Shown here one piece after another: positions 16,091-24,659 of a stretch of 64,000 nt of DNA. The translations under genes and the position numbers were made by a program. The DNA is from CBDAQA01 sp965198865 (GTDB lineage Bacteria; Planctomycetota; Phycisphaerae; Tepidisphaerales; Tepidisphaeraceae): NCBI GenBank assembly GCA_965198865.1, contig CBDAQA010000003.1, forward strand, positions 124,001 through 188,000. Reading direction: 5' to 3'. Under the pieces are notes generated by a model. That model did not search any database. It was not told where the DNA came from and worked only from the letters and a program-made list of their open reading frames with translations. Position 1 is the first letter of the stretch, and each line of letters begins with the position of its first letter.

Positions 16091-16684
16091 TCAATCTGCC
16101 GATATCCGTTCGACGTTGGCGACCTCGGTCCGCAGCGTCACGGTATGCAAGTCATGCGTCAGCACCTGCCGCTTGGTTAGCCGGAGCTCCTCGCGGACCA
16201 TGAGTCGTTTCTCCACCACGAGCACCTCCTCCAGGATCGACACGATGGTCACGTCCCCCTCCTGTCGGACGGGCGGGGGCTCGGCAACGAACCGCTCGAC
16301 GGGGACGCGCTCGACGACCACCTCCTCGCGCATGACGGGCACGTCGACCTGCTCCTCGTGCGTCCGCACCGACTTGGTGATCCGCACTTTGCCGGTCTCG
16401 ACGCGCCGCTTGTGGACGTCGACCTGCTCGGCCACCAGGGGGATGACGGCCGCGTCGCCGGGCGTGGTGGCGGCAAGGTCGGCGGGGCCGAGGGGCAGGT
16501 AGTAGCTGCCGTCCGGCTGCGCCTTCAACAGGGCGGCCGGCACGACAACCCGCCGCCCGTCGCTGAGTCGGACGCCCACCGACATCGGCGGTGGACCACC
16601 GGGGGCGGGGCGCTCAAGCGTGCCGCGGAGGCCGTGGTCACCGGTGACGAGGATGGCGGGCGGGGGTGGCGTCGAGGTCATCAT
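16091..16684 (-). CDS. DUF2382 domain protein
   Basis: 197 residues from the first of two adjacent ATGs at 16684. The N-terminal half has a PRC-barrel-like look (VGVRLSDGRRVVVPAALLKAQPDGSYYLPLG). The C-terminal half is DUF2382, with repeated motifs IPLVAEQVDVHKRRVETGKV, EEQVDVPVMREEVVVERVPV and EEVLVVEKRLMVREELRL. A PRC-barrel-like plus DUF2382 layout is common for these putative stress proteins. It lies 135 bases upstream of the other DUF2382 gene, on the same strand, and is divergent from the gene at 16847. Confidence 0.85.
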   Translation of the reverse strand: MMTSTPPPPAILVTGDHGLRGTLERPAPGGPPPMSVGVRLSDGRRVVVPAALLKAQPDGSYYLPLGPADLAATTPGDAAVIPLVAEQVDVHKRRVETGKVRITKSVRTHEEQVDVPVMREEVVVERVPVERFVAEPPPVRQEGDVTIVSILEEVLVVEKRLMVREELRLTKRQVLTHDLHTVTLRTEVANVERISAD

Positions 16685-16846
16685 GCTCCAAGGGAAGGGG
16701 AAAGATGAGGGTTTCGCCGCAACGGCGATGCCCCGGCGACGGCTGCCAAGAACAGCAGGGCGTTTTGGGGGTACACGGCGTTCGGGCGGATCGGGTACGT
16801 CAGAGGCCGTACACGTGTCCGTCGCTTTTTGACTCCGGAGACTGCC

Positions 16847-17389
16847 ATGGCATTGTTCGACCAGATCGCGTCCGCCCTCGGTGGCGGGCAGAACCTGCAG
16901 CAGATGGCGGCGGGGCAGGGGAACTTCGGCGACCCGAACTCGCCGGACCATGCCGGGCTGTCGGCGATGCTGTCGCACGTGCCGCCGGGCGTGCTGTCGT
17001 CCGTCATGTCGCAGGTGGCCGGGCGGATGGACCGGCAGGCGTACGCGGCCCACGTCACGCCGGGCGTCAACGGCACCAACCCGCTGGGCGGGCTGGAGTC
17101 GGCGGCGCTGGGCATGATCGCCAGCACGCTGATGGCCAAGCTGACCGGCGGCGGCGTCTCGCCGGCCAGCATCCCCGGCGCGGGCGGCGTCGACCCGTCG
17201 CAGATGAGCGCCGGCCAGGTGGCGCAGGTGGCCCAGTACGCCCAGCAGAACCACCCCGACCTGTTCGGCCAGGCCGCGGCGCAGGTGGGCCAGCAGCAGC
17301 CGGGGCTGCTGGGGGCGCTGCTCGGCCACGCCGCGTTGAGCCAGGGGGCGGCCGCGCTGGCGTCGCACTTCCTGTCGCAGGGGCGGTAG
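16847..17389 (+). CDS. YidB/DUF937-like protein
   Basis: 180 residues from ATG 16847, with CCGGAG 7 bases upstream. It starts MALFDQIASALGG and is rich in Gly, Gln, Ala and Met (QNLQQMAAGQG, GQVAQVAQYAQQNHPDLFGQ). The opening recalls the DUF937/YidB family (MGLFDSLLGGLGG), small soluble proteins of unknown function. The match rests on the opening and composition only. The TraB-like gene starts 22 bases downstream on the same strand, suggesting co-transcription. The upstream 160 bases separate it from the divergent DUF2382 gene and must hold both promoters. Confidence 0.65.
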   Translation: MALFDQIASALGGGQNLQQMAAGQGNFGDPNSPDHAGLSAMLSHVPPGVLSSVMSQVAGRMDRQAYAAHVTPGVNGTNPLGGLESAALGMIASTLMAKLTGGGVSPASIPGAGGVDPSQMSAGQVAQVAQYAQQNHPDLFGQAAAQVGQQQPGLLGALLGHAALSQGAAALASHFLSQGR

Positions 17390-17411
17390 CGCGTCTGGTA
17401 GGCTGGCACGC

Positions 17412-18314
17412 ATGCGTCGGATCACCCCTGCCGTCGTCCTGTGCGTGTCGCTGATCGCCGCTGCCCCAGTACCCTCGCCGGCCCCCCCTTCTCCGCCGCT
17501 GACGTTCGTCCGCTACGCCGACGACGGCCACGGCGGCGGGCAGATGCAGGTGGCGGTCGGCGCGTACCGCAACGACGAGACGGGCGTCACCGTCGACCTG
17601 CTGTCGACCGTCCACATCGGCGACACGCCGTTCTTTCGGCAGCTGGCCAAGCGGGTGGTGGCGTACGACGCGGTGCTGTTCGAACTGGTCGGGCACAGGG
17701 GTGAGCCGGCCGTCGAGGAGGGGGTGAACGACCAGCAGAAGCGGATCGCGGCCGACATGTCGCTGGAGAACCAGGGCCCGCACATGAACTACGACCGGCC
17801 GACGTTCGTCCACGCCGACCTGGACCTGGAGGACATCGAGCGGCGCGAGGTCGCCGCCCACGGCACGTTCAAGGGGGCGCTGGGCGACGGGCCGGCGCTG
17901 TCGACGGCGACGGGAACGCGCGACACGGCCGGCGTGCGGTCGGTCTACGACGACATCCAGGCCGCCAAGGCCGTCGCCAAGACGAACCCGAAGGAGCGCA
18001 CGCGCCTGATGCGGCGGGCCTACTCGCGCCTGCTGGCCGCGACGGCCGAGCCGGCGCCGGGATCGACCTACCCAGCCGACATGGAGGTGTTGGTCGGCGA
18101 TCGGGATCAACACGTCATGGACGTGCTCGCCCAGCAGGCCGAGCAGGGCAAGCGCAAGGTCGCGATCCTGTTCGGCGCCGCCCACATGGTCGACCTCGAG
18201 CACCGGCTGCTGACGCACGGCTACGCGCGGACGTCGCTGACGTGGGTGACGGCGTGGACCGTCGCGCCCGACGGGACACCGACGACGCGGCCGACCGCAC
18301 GGCCGAAGCGCTGA
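17412..18314 (+). CDS. TraB/TIKI-superfamily exported protein
   Basis: 300 residues. An N-terminal signal peptide (MRRITPAVVLCVSLIAAAPVPSPAP) is followed by a TraB/PrgY/GumN-type domain: LLSTVHIGDTPFF, YDAVLFELVG, an acidic helix LEDIERREV, VGDRDQHVMDVL and VAILFGAAHMVDLEHRL. The conserved His of VHIGD, Glu of FELVG and His of GAAHM are the residues thought to form the metalloprotease-like site of the superfamily. It should act outside the cytoplasmic membrane. A natural substrate cannot be named. It starts 22 bases after the YidB-like gene. Confidence 0.8.
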   Translation: MRRITPAVVLCVSLIAAAPVPSPAPPSPPLTFVRYADDGHGGGQMQVAVGAYRNDETGVTVDLLSTVHIGDTPFFRQLAKRVVAYDAVLFELVGHRGEPAVEEGVNDQQKRIAADMSLENQGPHMNYDRPTFVHADLDLEDIERREVAAHGTFKGALGDGPALSTATGTRDTAGVRSVYDDIQAAKAVAKTNPKERTRLMRRAYSRLLAATAEPAPGSTYPADMEVLVGDRDQHVMDVLAQQAEQGKRKVAILFGAAHMVDLEHRLLTHGYARTSLTWVTAWTVAPDGTPTTRPTARPKR

Positions 18315-18551
18315 ATCGGACTGGCCACGCGCCCCAAACTGCTCTCGCTCCCAACCGAGCGTGGTACACTTTGGGACGAAATGGGACACTTTCGCACCCG
18401 TCCCGCCGTATCGCCGTTTTCCGTAAACTGATATGTGATCTAGATTTATGGTCGGGACGACCCGTGGGACGACCATTGGCCCGTCCCACCGGGCTCAACC
18501 ACGCTTGGGGAGACGTCGGCGTCTGAAATCCGCCCCGGTCGCAAGCCGGGC
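18315..18551. other. Low-GC patch between convergent genes
   Basis: 237 bases. The centre (about 18360-18460) is markedly AT-richer than anything nearby (TTTTCCGTAAACTGATATGT, GATCTAGATTTATGG). It also contains repeated GGGAC words (GGGACGAAATGGGAC, GGGACGACCCGTGGGACGAC). No open frame of substance and no hairpin terminator is evident. It may be a scar of imported DNA or a recombination site. Confidence 0.5.
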
Positions 18552-19973
18552 TTACCGTCCCATCCCCAGCAACCGCGCCGGCCACTGAGGCGTCAGGTCC
18601 GGCACCAGGAACGACGCGTGGTCGGCACCGACGTGTCTCAGCACGGCGTCGGCTGCCAAGTACCCGCCGCGGACGGCACCCTCCATCGTGGCGGGCCAAC
18701 CCGTCAAGGTGTAGTCGCCGGCGAGGAACAGGTGCTCAATCCCGCCGGGGGGTGGGGCCTGCTGGGGGCGCAGCCTGTCGATGCCGGGCAGCGGGGCAAA
18801 GGTCGCCCGGCGTTCGACCACGATCGTGCCGCGGACCAGCTTGGCGTCCGTCTTCAGGGCCGACCGCACCTGCGCTTCGAACAGGGCGAGCGACTCGTCC
18901 TTGGGCTTGCGCTCCCAGTCGCGGGCGGCGCTGATCACGCCGGCGATTACCCGGCCGTCGGCGTCTTTCTTGAACAGCCACTGCAGTGGGCCGTCGAGCA
19001 GGGCGACGTGGGAGTCGGTCAGCACCGGCCTGTCGAACGTGAGGTGGACGCCCAGGATCGGCACCGACTGGATCTGGTCGAGGCCGTGGAAGCGGGCGTC
19101 GGCGGCGGCCAGATCATCGGGGATCCACCGGCGCATCGCGTGGTGGTTCGTCGCCAGCACGATGGCATCCGCCGTCAGCGCTTCACCGTCGGCCAGCCGG
19201 ACACCGGTGATGGATTTGCCGGCGAACGTCAGGCCATCGACGCGCGCGCCCAATCGCACGTCGTTGCAGGGGTGATGGTCGTACAGGCGCGACAGCGGCA
19301 CGGTCGGGATGCCGACGACATACCCCTTGGCGTGGGCGAGCATGGCGTCCTGGAACACCTGGATCGCGTAGGTCGCGCTGGCCTTGCGGCAGTCCTCGTT
19401 CAACGCCCCGATCAGCACCGGGTCGTACATCTTCCGCACCAGCGATTGCGGCTGATGGTGCTCGTCCAACCACTGCCCGAACGGCACGTCGGCCAGCTTC
19501 GCCCGGCCACTTTTGCCCAGGCGCAGCATGGCGAGCATGGCCCGGGCGTAGGCGACCTTCTCGGGCAGGGTGAGCACGCCGAACGTCGCGAACGAGATGG
19601 ACAGGTGGCTCGGCGCCGGCACGCCGACCGTGCGGGTGAGGCCGTACCGCTTGCCGTTGGGTCCGACGAAGCGGATCGTCGGCTCGAAGTGGATCAGGTG
19701 GCGGACGTCGAGCCGGTCGTACAGGTCGAGCAGGTTCGTGCAGCAGCCCAACAGCACGTGCTGGCAATTGTCGATCTCGGCACCGGTGGCGGGGTCGGTG
19801 AAGGAGCCGGCGCGGCCGCCGAGGGCGCGGCGCGATTCCAGCAGCGTGACGGCCACGCCGGCCGACTGCAGGGCCGCGGCGGCGGCCATGCCGGACAGGC
19901 CGCCGCCGATGACGATCGCGGTGGGGGCGCGCTTCGCTGGCATCGTGGGCAGGTGTGGCGTGGCGAGGGTCAT
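18552..19973 (-). CDS. hpnE: Hydroxysqualene dehydroxylase
   Basis: 473 residues from ATG 19973. It is an FAD-dependent amine-oxidase-fold enzyme: Rossmann loop AIVIGGGLSGMAAAAALQ with the downstream ESRRALGGRAGSF, and a C-terminal FAD motif FLAGDYTLTGWPATMEGAV. HpnE reduces hydroxysqualene to squalene, the last step of the HpnCDE route. DNCQHVLLGCCTNLLDLYDRL matches HpnE-type proteins. It is the last gene of a minus-strand group with hpnC, hpnD and a membrane protein, 81 bases behind the latter across a family B palindrome. The product would feed a squalene-hopene cyclase, which is not in this window. Confidence 0.93.
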   Translation of the reverse strand: MTLATPHLPTMPAKRAPTAIVIGGGLSGMAAAAALQSAGVAVTLLESRRALGGRAGSFTDPATGAEIDNCQHVLLGCCTNLLDLYDRLDVRHLIHFEPTIRFVGPNGKRYGLTRTVGVPAPSHLSISFATFGVLTLPEKVAYARAMLAMLRLGKSGRAKLADVPFGQWLDEHHQPQSLVRKMYDPVLIGALNEDCRKASATYAIQVFQDAMLAHAKGYVVGIPTVPLSRLYDHHPCNDVRLGARVDGLTFAGKSITGVRLADGEALTADAIVLATNHHAMRRWIPDDLAAADARFHGLDQIQSVPILGVHLTFDRPVLTDSHVALLDGPLQWLFKKDADGRVIAGVISAARDWERKPKDESLALFEAQVRSALKTDAKLVRGTIVVERRATFAPLPGIDRLRPQQAPPPGGIEHLFLAGDYTLTGWPATMEGAVRGGYLAADAVLRHVGADHASFLVPDLTPQWPARLLGMGR

Positions 19974-19986
19974 GGGGGTTGCATTC

Positions 19987-20025
19987 CCCGTTTGGCGACG
20001 GCCCTCCGGGCCGTCGCTAAACGGG
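19987..20025. repeat. Intergenic palindrome, family B
   Basis: CCCGTTTGGCGACGGCCCTC and its complement GGGCCGTCGCTAAACGGG form a 39-base near-perfect palindrome. It sits in the space between hpnE and the upstream membrane protein gene, inside the presumed operon. Confidence 0.9.
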
Positions 20026-20054
20026 TTCGCCATCATACCCGCTCGGGCCGGCGG

Positions 20055-20723
20055 TCACCCGGCGTCGCGAAGTCGGGCCGACTCGGCGCCGTACTCGGTG
20101 TCCCGCTGGTCGATGATTTCCAGCGGCAGCCCGGTGGCGAGCGCCAGCTCGCGGAGCGAGTCGGCCAGCGACGCCTTCATCCACGAACAGACCAGGTACG
20201 CTGTCGGCCCGACGGCGGTATTGGCGATCAGTTGCAGTTCCGAACGAGCTGAACTGTGCCGCGTCTGAACGTTCCTTGAGCCCACCCAGTTCCCGGTCAC
20301 GACCCGCCAGCCCCGGACCTCGGACGCCGGGAAGACCAGCGCCGCCCGAGGCAACTCGAACGCACGGTGGCCCGGCCGGTAAATCAGGTAGGGCCCGGCC
20401 CGCTGATCTCGAACCAGAGACACGACGAGCGTGGCCAGCACGGCGATGACCGCGGCCATACCCAGCCCGATCGCGACCTTCAGAATATCGCCGAGCCCGT
20501 CCGGGGTCCCGCGGTCGCGGCTGATGACGATCAGGAAGACCAGCCCGGCCGCAAGCAGCGCGGCCACCGCGCCGACGATCGCGATCCCCCGCGCATGGTT
20601 CGGGCCGACGGTGACACCGGCCTGCGTCCGCCGCCACGCCCAGCCCGGCGGATCCGACGCGCTCCCCTTGCCGCTGAGCCACTCGGTGAAATCGGCGGGG
20701 TGGGATTCGATCATCGCCGTCAC
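20055..20723 (-). CDS. Two-span membrane protein within the squalene cluster
   Basis: 222 residues from a GTG at 20723 whose first bases overlap the hpnD stop (GTGA, 4-base overlap), a sign of translational coupling. Two hydrophobic helices (about residues 47-68, IAIVGAVAALLAAGLVFLIV, and about 83-105, VAIGLGMAAVIAVLATLVVS) are followed by a soluble C-terminal domain of about 115 residues. This domain contains YRPGHRAFELPRAALVFPAS and ELALATGLPLEI. I do not recognise the family. Its place between hpnD and hpnE suggests a role linked to squalene or hopanoid synthesis or its membrane site, but that is inference from position only. Confidence 0.8.
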   Translation of the reverse strand: MTAMIESHPADFTEWLSGKGSASDPPGWAWRRTQAGVTVGPNHARGIAIVGAVAALLAAGLVFLIVISRDRGTPDGLGDILKVAIGLGMAAVIAVLATLVVSLVRDQRAGPYLIYRPGHRAFELPRAALVFPASEVRGWRVVTGNWVGSRNVQTRHSSARSELQLIANTAVGPTAYLVCSWMKASLADSLRELALATGLPLEIIDQRDTEYGAESARLRDAG

Positions 20724-21643
20724 CGCGACCGCGCCGCGCGCCAGCCGATCATCAACTTGCTGACCAGCGACAAGCTCACCCGCTCGCGCAGGACGCGCTC
20801 GGGTTCCACCGCCACGCGCTTCAGCAGCTGGTGGTAAATCTCGGTCATGGCGACCAGCGTCGGCCGGCTATCGGCCTGGATGCACTCCTCCAGCGGGGCG
20901 CTCTTGGCGTAGTAGCCCTCGGCCCGTTCGATCTGGAACCGCATCAGGTCCATGAACGACCGGCTGGCATCGCGCGTCCGCAGGTCCGCTTCCGTGGCGC
21001 CGAAGCGGGTGAGTTCTTCCGTGGGCAGGTAGGTGCGGCCGCGGGCGGCGTCCTCGCGCAGATCCCTCAGGATGTTCGTCAGCTGGAACGCGACGCCCCG
21101 GTCGATGGCCAACGCCTCGGTCTCGGCGCCGCCCTCGAAGCCCCAGATGTAGATGCTGGCCAGGCCGACCACGCCGGCGACTCGGTAGCAGTAGGCGTGG
21201 AGCTGGGCGAAGGTGTCGAACGGCTCGGGCTGGAGGTCCTGGCGCTGCCCGGCGATCACGTCGTCGAAGATGTGCCGGGGCATGCGGTACTCGCGGACCA
21301 TCTCGCCGAACGCGGGCCACAGCTCGCGGCCGGCGTCCCCCACGTCACCCATCGGGCCGTGGTCTGTGCTACCGTCGAGAATGCGATGGGTCTGGGCGCG
21401 CCACTGCTCCAGCTCGGCCAGGCGCTGCGGCACCGTGCGGCCGTCCTCCTCGTCGGCGAGGTCGTCGACCAGGCGCATCCAGGCGTACAGGGCGAACATG
21501 GCCGACCGCTTGGGCTCGGGCAGCAGCTTCAGGCCGTAGTAGAAGTTCTTGGCCTGGGCCTTGGTCAGCTGCCGGCAGTAGGCGCGGGAGCGCAGGAGGG
21601 TGGTGTCGACCGTCAGGGCGGTGGTCGTGGCGATCACGCTCAT
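20720..21643 (-). CDS. hpnD: Presqualene diphosphate synthase
   Basis: 307 residues. A trans-isoprenyl diphosphate synthase of the squalene/phytoene synthase type, condensing two farnesyl diphosphates to presqualene diphosphate. Asp-rich motifs that bind the diphosphate via Mg2+: WMRLVDDLADEEDG and LTNILRDLREDAARG. RSRAYCRQLTKAQAKNFYYG at the start is typical of HpnD. The ATG overlaps the end of hpnC by 4 bases (ATGA) and its stop overlaps the next gene, so the three are translationally coupled. The split between hpnC and hpnD roles rests on gene order and sequence style. Confidence 0.92.
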   Translation of the reverse strand: MSVIATTTALTVDTTLLRSRAYCRQLTKAQAKNFYYGLKLLPEPKRSAMFALYAWMRLVDDLADEEDGRTVPQRLAELEQWRAQTHRILDGSTDHGPMGDVGDAGRELWPAFGEMVREYRMPRHIFDDVIAGQRQDLQPEPFDTFAQLHAYCYRVAGVVGLASIYIWGFEGGAETEALAIDRGVAFQLTNILRDLREDAARGRTYLPTEELTRFGATEADLRTRDASRSFMDLMRFQIERAEGYYAKSAPLEECIQADSRPTLVAMTEIYHQLLKRVAVEPERVLRERVSLSLVSKLMIGWRAARSR

Positions 21644-22635
21644 GCCCGGCCCTCCGCGGCGATCGGGGCGTGGTCGCGCAAATCATGCGTCATCACCTGA
21701 CGTAATCGGCCGGCGATGGCCCGCAGCACCAGTTGGCCCTTGGACCACCGGGAGACCGTGGGGCGTGACGTGAGCGTGTCGTAGTCCTGCCGGCGGATGG
21801 CGGCCAGGATCGCCCGGCCCCCCTGGCCGAACAGCGACACCTGCGGTCGCACCGCGTCGTCCAGCAGCGGCAGCAGCCCCTCGCCCCGGTCGAGCAGGGC
21901 CGTCGCCCGGTCGCACTCGAACCGGATGGCGGCCCGGTAGCCGGCGGTTACGGGGCCTTCGCGCAGCTGCTGTTCGGTCACGCCGAAATGGGCCATTGTC
22001 TCGCGCGGCAGGTAGACGCGGTTGCGGTCGACGATGTCGCGGCGGACGTCCTGCCAGAAGTTGGCCAGCTGCAACGCCGTGCAGGTGCAGTCGCTGAGCT
22101 GCTGGCGGACATCATCGCGGTAGCCGCACACGTACAGCACCAAGCGCCCCACGGGGTCCGCGCTGCGGCGGCAGTACTCCTGCACCTGGCCGAACGTGTC
22201 GTACCGGTCGACCCGCTGGTCCTGCTCGAACGCGTCGATCAGGTCCAGGAACGGTCCCGGCGGGATCTGGTACCGCTCGACCGTGGAGGCCAGCGCGGCG
22301 AAGGTGATCGACCCCGGCTTCCCGGCGTACATCTGGTGCACCTGGTCGCGGAACTGGCCCAGCAGCCGCAGCGACGTGTCGCGGTCGCCCACCTCGTCAC
22401 CGAGGTCATCCGCGATTCGGCAGAAGGCGTAGACGTTGCAGAAGTCCTGGCGCAACCGCTTGGGCAGCAGGGCGCTGACGACGGAGAAGTTCTCGTAGTG
22501 GCGGTGGGCCAGCTTCCAGGTGAACGCCTGCGCCTCGGCGGCGGTGGCCGGGGCGGGCGCGAACGCCATGCGAACGGTGAGCGGCCAATGGTCGGCGGCG
22601 GGGGGGACGGCGGGGGTTGTCGCGGCAGGTCCCAT
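21640..22635 (-). CDS. hpnC: Hydroxysqualene synthase
   Basis: 331 residues from ATG 22635 (a TTG one codon earlier is the only alternative). Squalene/phytoene synthase fold with two Asp-rich motifs, FCRIADDLGDEVGD and LANFWQDVRRDIVDRNRVYL, and the HYENFSVVSALLPKRLRQDF segment typical of HpnC. It converts presqualene diphosphate to hydroxysqualene. It is the first gene of the coupled series hpnC-hpnD-membrane protein-hpnE. The 274-base gap to the divergent ABC permease should contain the promoters. Confidence 0.92.
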   Translation of the reverse strand: MGPAATTPAVPPAADHWPLTVRMAFAPAPATAAEAQAFTWKLAHRHYENFSVVSALLPKRLRQDFCNVYAFCRIADDLGDEVGDRDTSLRLLGQFRDQVHQMYAGKPGSITFAALASTVERYQIPPGPFLDLIDAFEQDQRVDRYDTFGQVQEYCRRSADPVGRLVLYVCGYRDDVRQQLSDCTCTALQLANFWQDVRRDIVDRNRVYLPRETMAHFGVTEQQLREGPVTAGYRAAIRFECDRATALLDRGEGLLPLLDDAVRPQVSLFGQGGRAILAAIRRQDYDTLTSRPTVSRWSKGQLVLRAIAGRLRQVMTHDLRDHAPIAAEGRA

Positions 22636-22841
22636 CAACTCAGCGTCCGCCTACCTGCCCGAAAAGGGCATCAGATCCGGCCCGGTCGGCCCCTGTGCCG
22701 ACACGACCCCACGGCGCACGGCCGGGCCGGATACTACAACTGGCCCCTGGTCGACGCAACGCGAGCGGGCCGCGGGGACAGGGGGGGCGAAGTGCGTTTG
22801 CCGACCGACGCTGGGGTTCATCGATTTTGAACGGCACCGGT

Positions 22842-22872
22842 TTGAACATCGCGACTGCGATTGGCTTATCAT
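22842..22872 (+). promoter_or_regulatory. Candidate sigma70-type promoter for the ABC permease
   Basis: TTGAAC (22842-22847), a 19-base spacer and TATCAT (22867-22872), about 38 bases before the permease ATG. The -10 box is good, the spacer long. This is the only AT-rich part of the divergent region. Pattern match only. Confidence 0.4.
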
Positions 22873-22909
22873 CGGCGACCGACGGCCCCGCCGGTCGGCG
22901 GCAACCCCT

Positions 22910-23770
22910 ATGACCACACCCTCGCTTCCGATCGCCGTCCCGCCCGCCGTCATGACTGACGCGCCGCGCCCGGCCGTGGCCGGGTGGCTGCGGCCGGCCC
23001 TGTCGTTGGCGCACCGAGAACTGACTCGGTTCCTCCGGCAGAAGCACCGGGTGATCGGGTCGCTGCTGACGCCGCTGGTGTTCTGGCTGGCGATCGGCGG
23101 GGGGATGCAGCACAGCTTCGCCTCCGGCGGGCAGACGTCGGGCGGCGGGTACATGGAGTACTTCTTCCCGGGCACGATCCTGATGATCCTGCTGTTCACC
23201 GCCATCTTCTCGACGATCAGCATCATTGAGGACCGGCGCGAGGGGTTTCTGCAATCGGTGCTGGTGGCCCCCATCCCGCGCAGTTCGATCGTGCTGGGCA
23301 AGGTGTTGGGCGGGACCGTCCTGGCGTTCGGGCAGGGGCTCATCTTCCTGTTGCTCGCCCCCACGGTCGGCCTTCACCTGACCGCGATGGGCATCGCCGG
23401 CGCAATGGGCATGATGCTCCTGCTGGCGTTCGCCCTGACCGCCCTCGGCTTCTGCATCGCCTGGCGGATGAGCTCCACGCAGGGCTTCCACGCCATCATG
23501 AACCTGTTCCTGATGCCGATGTGGTTCCTGAGCGGGGCGTTGTTCCCCGCCGCGGGAGCGACCGGCGTCATCCGTTGGGCAATGCGGTGCAACCCGCTGA
23601 CGTACGGGCTGGACGGCCTGCGCCGGTGCCTGTACCACGCCGACCCCGCCGTGGCCGGGCGCGAGCCGGCGATGTGGATCTGCTTGTCGGTCAGCGTGGC
23701 GGCGGCGGCGGTGCTGTTCGTGCTGGCCGGCGCGATCGCGCGCAGGCAGAACGCGTCCGATTTGGTGTGA
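22910..23770 (+). CDS. ABC-2 type transporter permease
   Basis: 286 residues from ATG 22910. ABC-2 permease with six expected helices: HRELTRFLRQKHRVIGSLLTP leading into helix 1, then MEYFFPGTILMILLFTAIFS, EDRREGFLQSVLVAPIPRSSIVLGK (the conserved cytoplasmic loop between helices 2 and 3), PMWFLSGALFPAAG and a last helix near the C terminus. Such permeases pair with a separate ATPase, which is not adjacent here. The genes that follow (SCO, DUF420, CPMC protein) suggest it belongs to a cytochrome oxidase assembly set, where DrrB/NatB-like permeases are often found. Substrate unknown. Confidence 0.88.
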   Translation: MTTPSLPIAVPPAVMTDAPRPAVAGWLRPALSLAHRELTRFLRQKHRVIGSLLTPLVFWLAIGGGMQHSFASGGQTSGGGYMEYFFPGTILMILLFTAIFSTISIIEDRREGFLQSVLVAPIPRSSIVLGKVLGGTVLAFGQGLIFLLLAPTVGLHLTAMGIAGAMGMMLLLAFALTALGFCIAWRMSSTQGFHAIMNLFLMPMWFLSGALFPAAGATGVIRWAMRCNPLTYGLDGLRRCLYHADPAVAGREPAMWICLSVSVAAAAVLFVLAGAIARRQNASDLV

Positions 23771-23790
23771 GCGTCCGCATCGACCTGTCG

Positions 23791-23861
23791 AGCGACGGCC
23801 CCGAGGGCCGGGCCTTGAACGGTGATCGGCGCTGCGAGCCCGGCCCTCCGGGCCGTCGCTA
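23791..23861. repeat. Intergenic inverted repeat, family B
   Basis: AGCGACGGCCCCGAGGGCCG on the left and CGGCCCTCCGGGCCGTCGCT on the right, with a 25-base centre, filling the gap between the ABC permease and SCO genes. Confidence 0.85.
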
Positions 23862-23888
23862 AGCGGGTCTGGCGGAGCTTGAACGACG

Positions 23889-24569
23889 ATGCGAACGCAC
23901 CTGAAAACGATCCTGATCGGCATGTGGGTCATCGCCGGCCTCGGCGTGGCCGGGGTCGGGGCGGCGGTGTGGTTGCTGCGCGACCACGCGGCAGCCCCCG
24001 CCGCCGTCCGGTTCACCGCCGATGCCCCGTCCGCCAACGAGCCCCTGCCGGTCCTGTTCGACACGCCATCGTTTTCGTTGACGGACCAAGATGGCCACCC
24101 CTTTGACGCCAAGCGGTTGAGGGGCCACGTCTGGGTGGCCGACTTCGTGTTCACGCACTGCACGACGTTCTGCCCGGTGATGACCAGCGCGATGTGCGAG
24201 TTCCAGAAGTCCTCGGCCGCCGCCGGCCTGGGCGACGTGCGGATGGCGTCGTTCACGGTCGACCCCGACCGCGACACGCCGGCCGTGCTGAAGTCGTACG
24301 CCCAGGCCAACGGGTCCGATGCGTCGCGGTGGTCGTTCCTGACCGGCCCGAAGCGGGCGATGTGGGACCTGTCGACCGGCATGAAGCTGTCGGTCGGCCC
24401 CGGCGACGAGTCGATGGGCGGGTCGGCCGGCATGCAGGTGATGCACAGCAGCCACTTCCTGCTGGTCGACAAGGCCGGCCGCGTCCGCGGGGTGTACGAC
24501 TTCAAGGACGCGGCGTATCTGAAGCAGCTGCTCCGCGACGTCGCAAAGTTGAACGCCGAAGAAAAGTGA
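23889..24569 (+). CDS. SCO1/SenC-family copper chaperone
   Basis: 226 residues. An N-terminal membrane anchor (about 8-31, ILIGMWVIAGLGVAGVGAAV) is followed by a thioredoxin-fold domain facing the periplasm. It carries the CxxxC copper motif in FTHCTTFCPVMTS and the third ligand His in MHSSHFLLVD. FSLTDQDGHPF and SFTVDPDRDTPAVLKSYA are family signatures. SCO proteins deliver copper to the CuA site of cytochrome c oxidase or act as thiol reductants for it. It sits ahead of DUF420 and a CPMC mini-protein on the same strand. No oxidase subunit gene is in the window. Confidence 0.93.
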   Translation: MRTHLKTILIGMWVIAGLGVAGVGAAVWLLRDHAAAPAAVRFTADAPSANEPLPVLFDTPSFSLTDQDGHPFDAKRLRGHVWVADFVFTHCTTFCPVMTSAMCEFQKSSAAAGLGDVRMASFTVDPDRDTPAVLKSYAQANGSDASRWSFLTGPKRAMWDLSTGMKLSVGPGDESMGGSAGMQVMHSSHFLLVDKAGRVRGVYDFKDAAYLKQLLRDVAKLNAEEK

Positions 24570-24653
24570 CCACGGATGCGCCCGGATTGGAAAGACGCGG
24601 GCGTCCCGTTTGATCGGCGTGCACCCGTGTGAATCTGTGGTTCCAACCTCTGA
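24570..24653. other. Gap with degraded CACGGA repeat
   Basis: Words CCACGGATGCGCCCGGATTGG (from 24572) and CACCCGTGTGAATCTGTGGTTCC (before 24648) form a weak inverted repeat like the inner part of the element at 61655. It lies between SCO and DUF420 genes that are presumably co-transcribed. Confidence 0.5.
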
Positions 24654-24659
24654 GTGCCC

